Source of the DNA: an uncultured Lachnospiraceae bacterium
GTDB taxonomy: Bacteria > Bacillota > Clostridia > Lachnospirales > Lachnospiraceae
Reading direction: 5' to 3'
DNA length: 6,958 nucleotides
NCBI GenBank assembly: GCA_946623295.1
Contig: CAMOQY010000074.1
Span: 1-6,958, forward strand
The translations under genes were made by a program, and so were the position numbers. Positions 6,017 to 6,958 of this stretch are shown here, one piece after another; positions within the stretch are counted from its first letter, which is position 1, and every line of letters begins with the position of its first letter. The notes beneath the pieces are model-generated. The model ran no database searches, was not told the origin of the DNA, and was given only the letters and a program-made list of their open reading frames with translations.

Positions 6017-6958
6017 TTATAATGTGTAATGCAGGATACCTCTTATCCTGCAGAAATGCTCAAGCTGCGCAGAGTAATCCCCGTAGCAGATCATCCAGTG
6101 ATGGCCTATTCCCCTGGCCATTATCTCTTCGTTTATCTCCTCGACATTTCTGTCAAATCTTACTACCATGGGATTGCCGGGGAATTCCATACCGCAGGGT
6201 ATGGCGTCTCCGACCATGACAGCCATCCGAAGCTGCTCTCCGTGGCCGCAGATATTCACAACGCTGACGCGGCCTGTCTTCATAAGGAATCTCGTGCATA
6301 CTCCGGACTCGGCCAGGCGCACGGGCGCAAGCTCTATATCTCCCTCAGCTATGGAAAAACCGGACGAGCCGCAGTGCGAGAAAAGGATGGTGTTCTTTGC
6401 GTCATCCAGATAGAGAAGGTCGGTATTGTTTACCGGCTTTCCGCTGAGCTCGTACAGAAGCTTCATGGTAAGCGCGCTTGTGACGTCGCCTTCGCAGGAG
6501 CTGACGATACCCTCCTCGGCGAGAAGCGAATATCCCAGACAGACCTTGCCCATATAGGTGGTGTAGCATTTCACGGCAAGAGCCTCGAGAGAGTATTCTT
6601 CGCACAGCTCCTTCAGGGCATTGTAGTACTTTACGGATTCGAGCATAGCCTCGTGGGAAGAAAGCATTTTGCAGGGAGCAAGGCGGGGAGAAAGAGTCTC
6701 CAGCAGGGTCTCAGCCTCGGCGTCCGTCATGTCCGCGACTCTGCCGGTCATCTCCTTTTCGTCGATATTTACGACTCTGGCTCCGAGCTTCTGCTTTATG
6801 GCAAACTCATCGTAGGCTATCTCGGTCATGCCCTTTACACGGCCTCCGATCGCTCCCACGCGGACTTTGCCCATGGTATTTGAGAGCGTATATGCCTGTG
6901 CCAGCCGGACAGTCTTGTCCGCGCAGGCGGCATCGTCAGGTTCACCGTAGACAAAATC
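6017..6958 (-). CDS. L-fucose/L-arabinose isomerase-like sugar isomerase (partial, C-terminal 313 residues)
   Basis: The frame is open from the window edge to a TAA at 6017-6019. Visible residues are numbered from the edge. They resemble the C-terminal two domains of the L-fucose isomerase-like family (COG2407 type): a VRVGAIGG strand-loop near 32-39, a SCEGDVTSALTM element (CEGD at 155-158) whose Asp matches a metal ligand of FucI, a SHCG element (194-197), and a C-terminal GIGHHWMICYGDY (His near 286-287) matching the third metal ligand. The Glu that serves as first ligand in FucI is not apparent: the corresponding stretch is KCYTTYMGK. An ATG at 6874 (residue 29) is not taken as the start because no ribosome binding site precedes it, the frame continues upstream without a stop, and the upstream residues look like part of the fold. 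A full protein would be around 450-500 residues. It heads the visible operon and probably makes a ketose in the cytoplasm. Substrate unknown, and a non-isomerase role is conceivable given the missing Glu. Confidence 0.82.
   Translation of the reverse strand, partial: DFVYGEPDDAACADKTVRLAQAYTLSNTMGKVRVGAIGGRVKGMTEIAYDEFAIKQKLGARVVNIDEKEMTGRVADMTDAEAETLLETLSPRLAPCKMLSSHEAMLESVKYYNALKELCEEYSLEALAVKCYTTYMGKVCLGYSLLAEEGIVSSCEGDVTSALTMKLLYELSGKPVNNTDLLYLDDAKNTILFSHCGSSGFSIAEGDIELAPVRLAESGVCTRFLMKTGRVSVVNICGHGEQLRMAVMVGDAIPCGMEFPGNPMVVRFDRNVEEINEEIMARGIGHHWMICYGDYSAQLEHFCRIRGILHYTL

Noticed and set aside
6029..6883. A 284-codon plus-strand open frame over the isomerase gene
   Set aside because: Antisense to a family-recognisable gene; no independent coding evidence.
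1..6958. CRISPR array, tRNA/rRNA, insertion sequence, phage or toxin-antitoxin genes, riboswitch
   Set aside because: No spaced direct repeats, transposase motifs, tRNA-like cloverleaf or recognisable riboswitch core was seen; the window is almost fully occupied by metabolic and transport genes, with gaps of at most about 110 bases.

Overview
The window is a densely packed stretch in which every supported gene lies on the minus strand, so it reads from high to low coordinates. Composition is roughly half GC by eye. Ile ATA codons and AGA/AGG Arg codons are common, and each internal gene has a strong GGAGG-type ribosome binding site. Together with heterodimeric ABC half-exporters of the clostridial type, this suggests a Gram-positive Clostridia (Lachnospiraceae-like gut or anaerobic) chromosome. 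That assignment is inferred from style and gene families, not from a marker gene.

Region A (6958 to 3041) is a sugar-catabolic cluster. The order is: the C-terminal part of an L-fucose/L-arabinose isomerase-like protein (its N-terminus lies outside the window), a cupin D-lyxose/D-mannose isomerase, a PfkB-family carbohydrate kinase, and a mannitol-1-phosphate 5-dehydrogenase-like polyol dehydrogenase. Gaps are 16 and 17 bases, except for a 90-base gap before the kinase. That gap holds a good sigma-A-like promoter (TTGATA, 17 bases, TAAAAT) followed by a strong GAAA-tetraloop hairpin. The set can be read as a funnel: aldose to ketose (two isomerases of unrelated fold), ketose to ketose phosphate (PfkB), and exchange of ketose phosphate with polyol phosphate (MtlD-like). 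The actual substrate cannot be fixed from sequence; mannose/fructose/mannitol-phosphate and a pentose/pentitol-phosphate route are both open.

Region B (3040 to 2931) is the junction between two transcription units. It has a weak terminator-like element, then a compact promoter (TTGAAA, 17 bases, TACAAT) embedded in a perfect 13-bp inverted repeat. One arm lies in the promoter spacer and the other covers the ribosome binding site of the next gene. A transcript starting at the local promoter would lack the first arm and leave the ribosome binding site open. A read-through transcript from the sugar operon would carry both arms and mask it. A smaller dyad (TACAA, 7 bases, TTGTA) covers the -10 element, nearly concentric with the large one, and looks like an operator.

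Region C (2930 to 1) holds two consecutive genes for a heterodimeric type IV ABC exporter. The first is complete and has a degenerate ATPase site (Asp for the catalytic Glu, Gln for the switch His). The second begins 1 base after the first one's stop codon and is cut by the window edge just before its ATPase domain.
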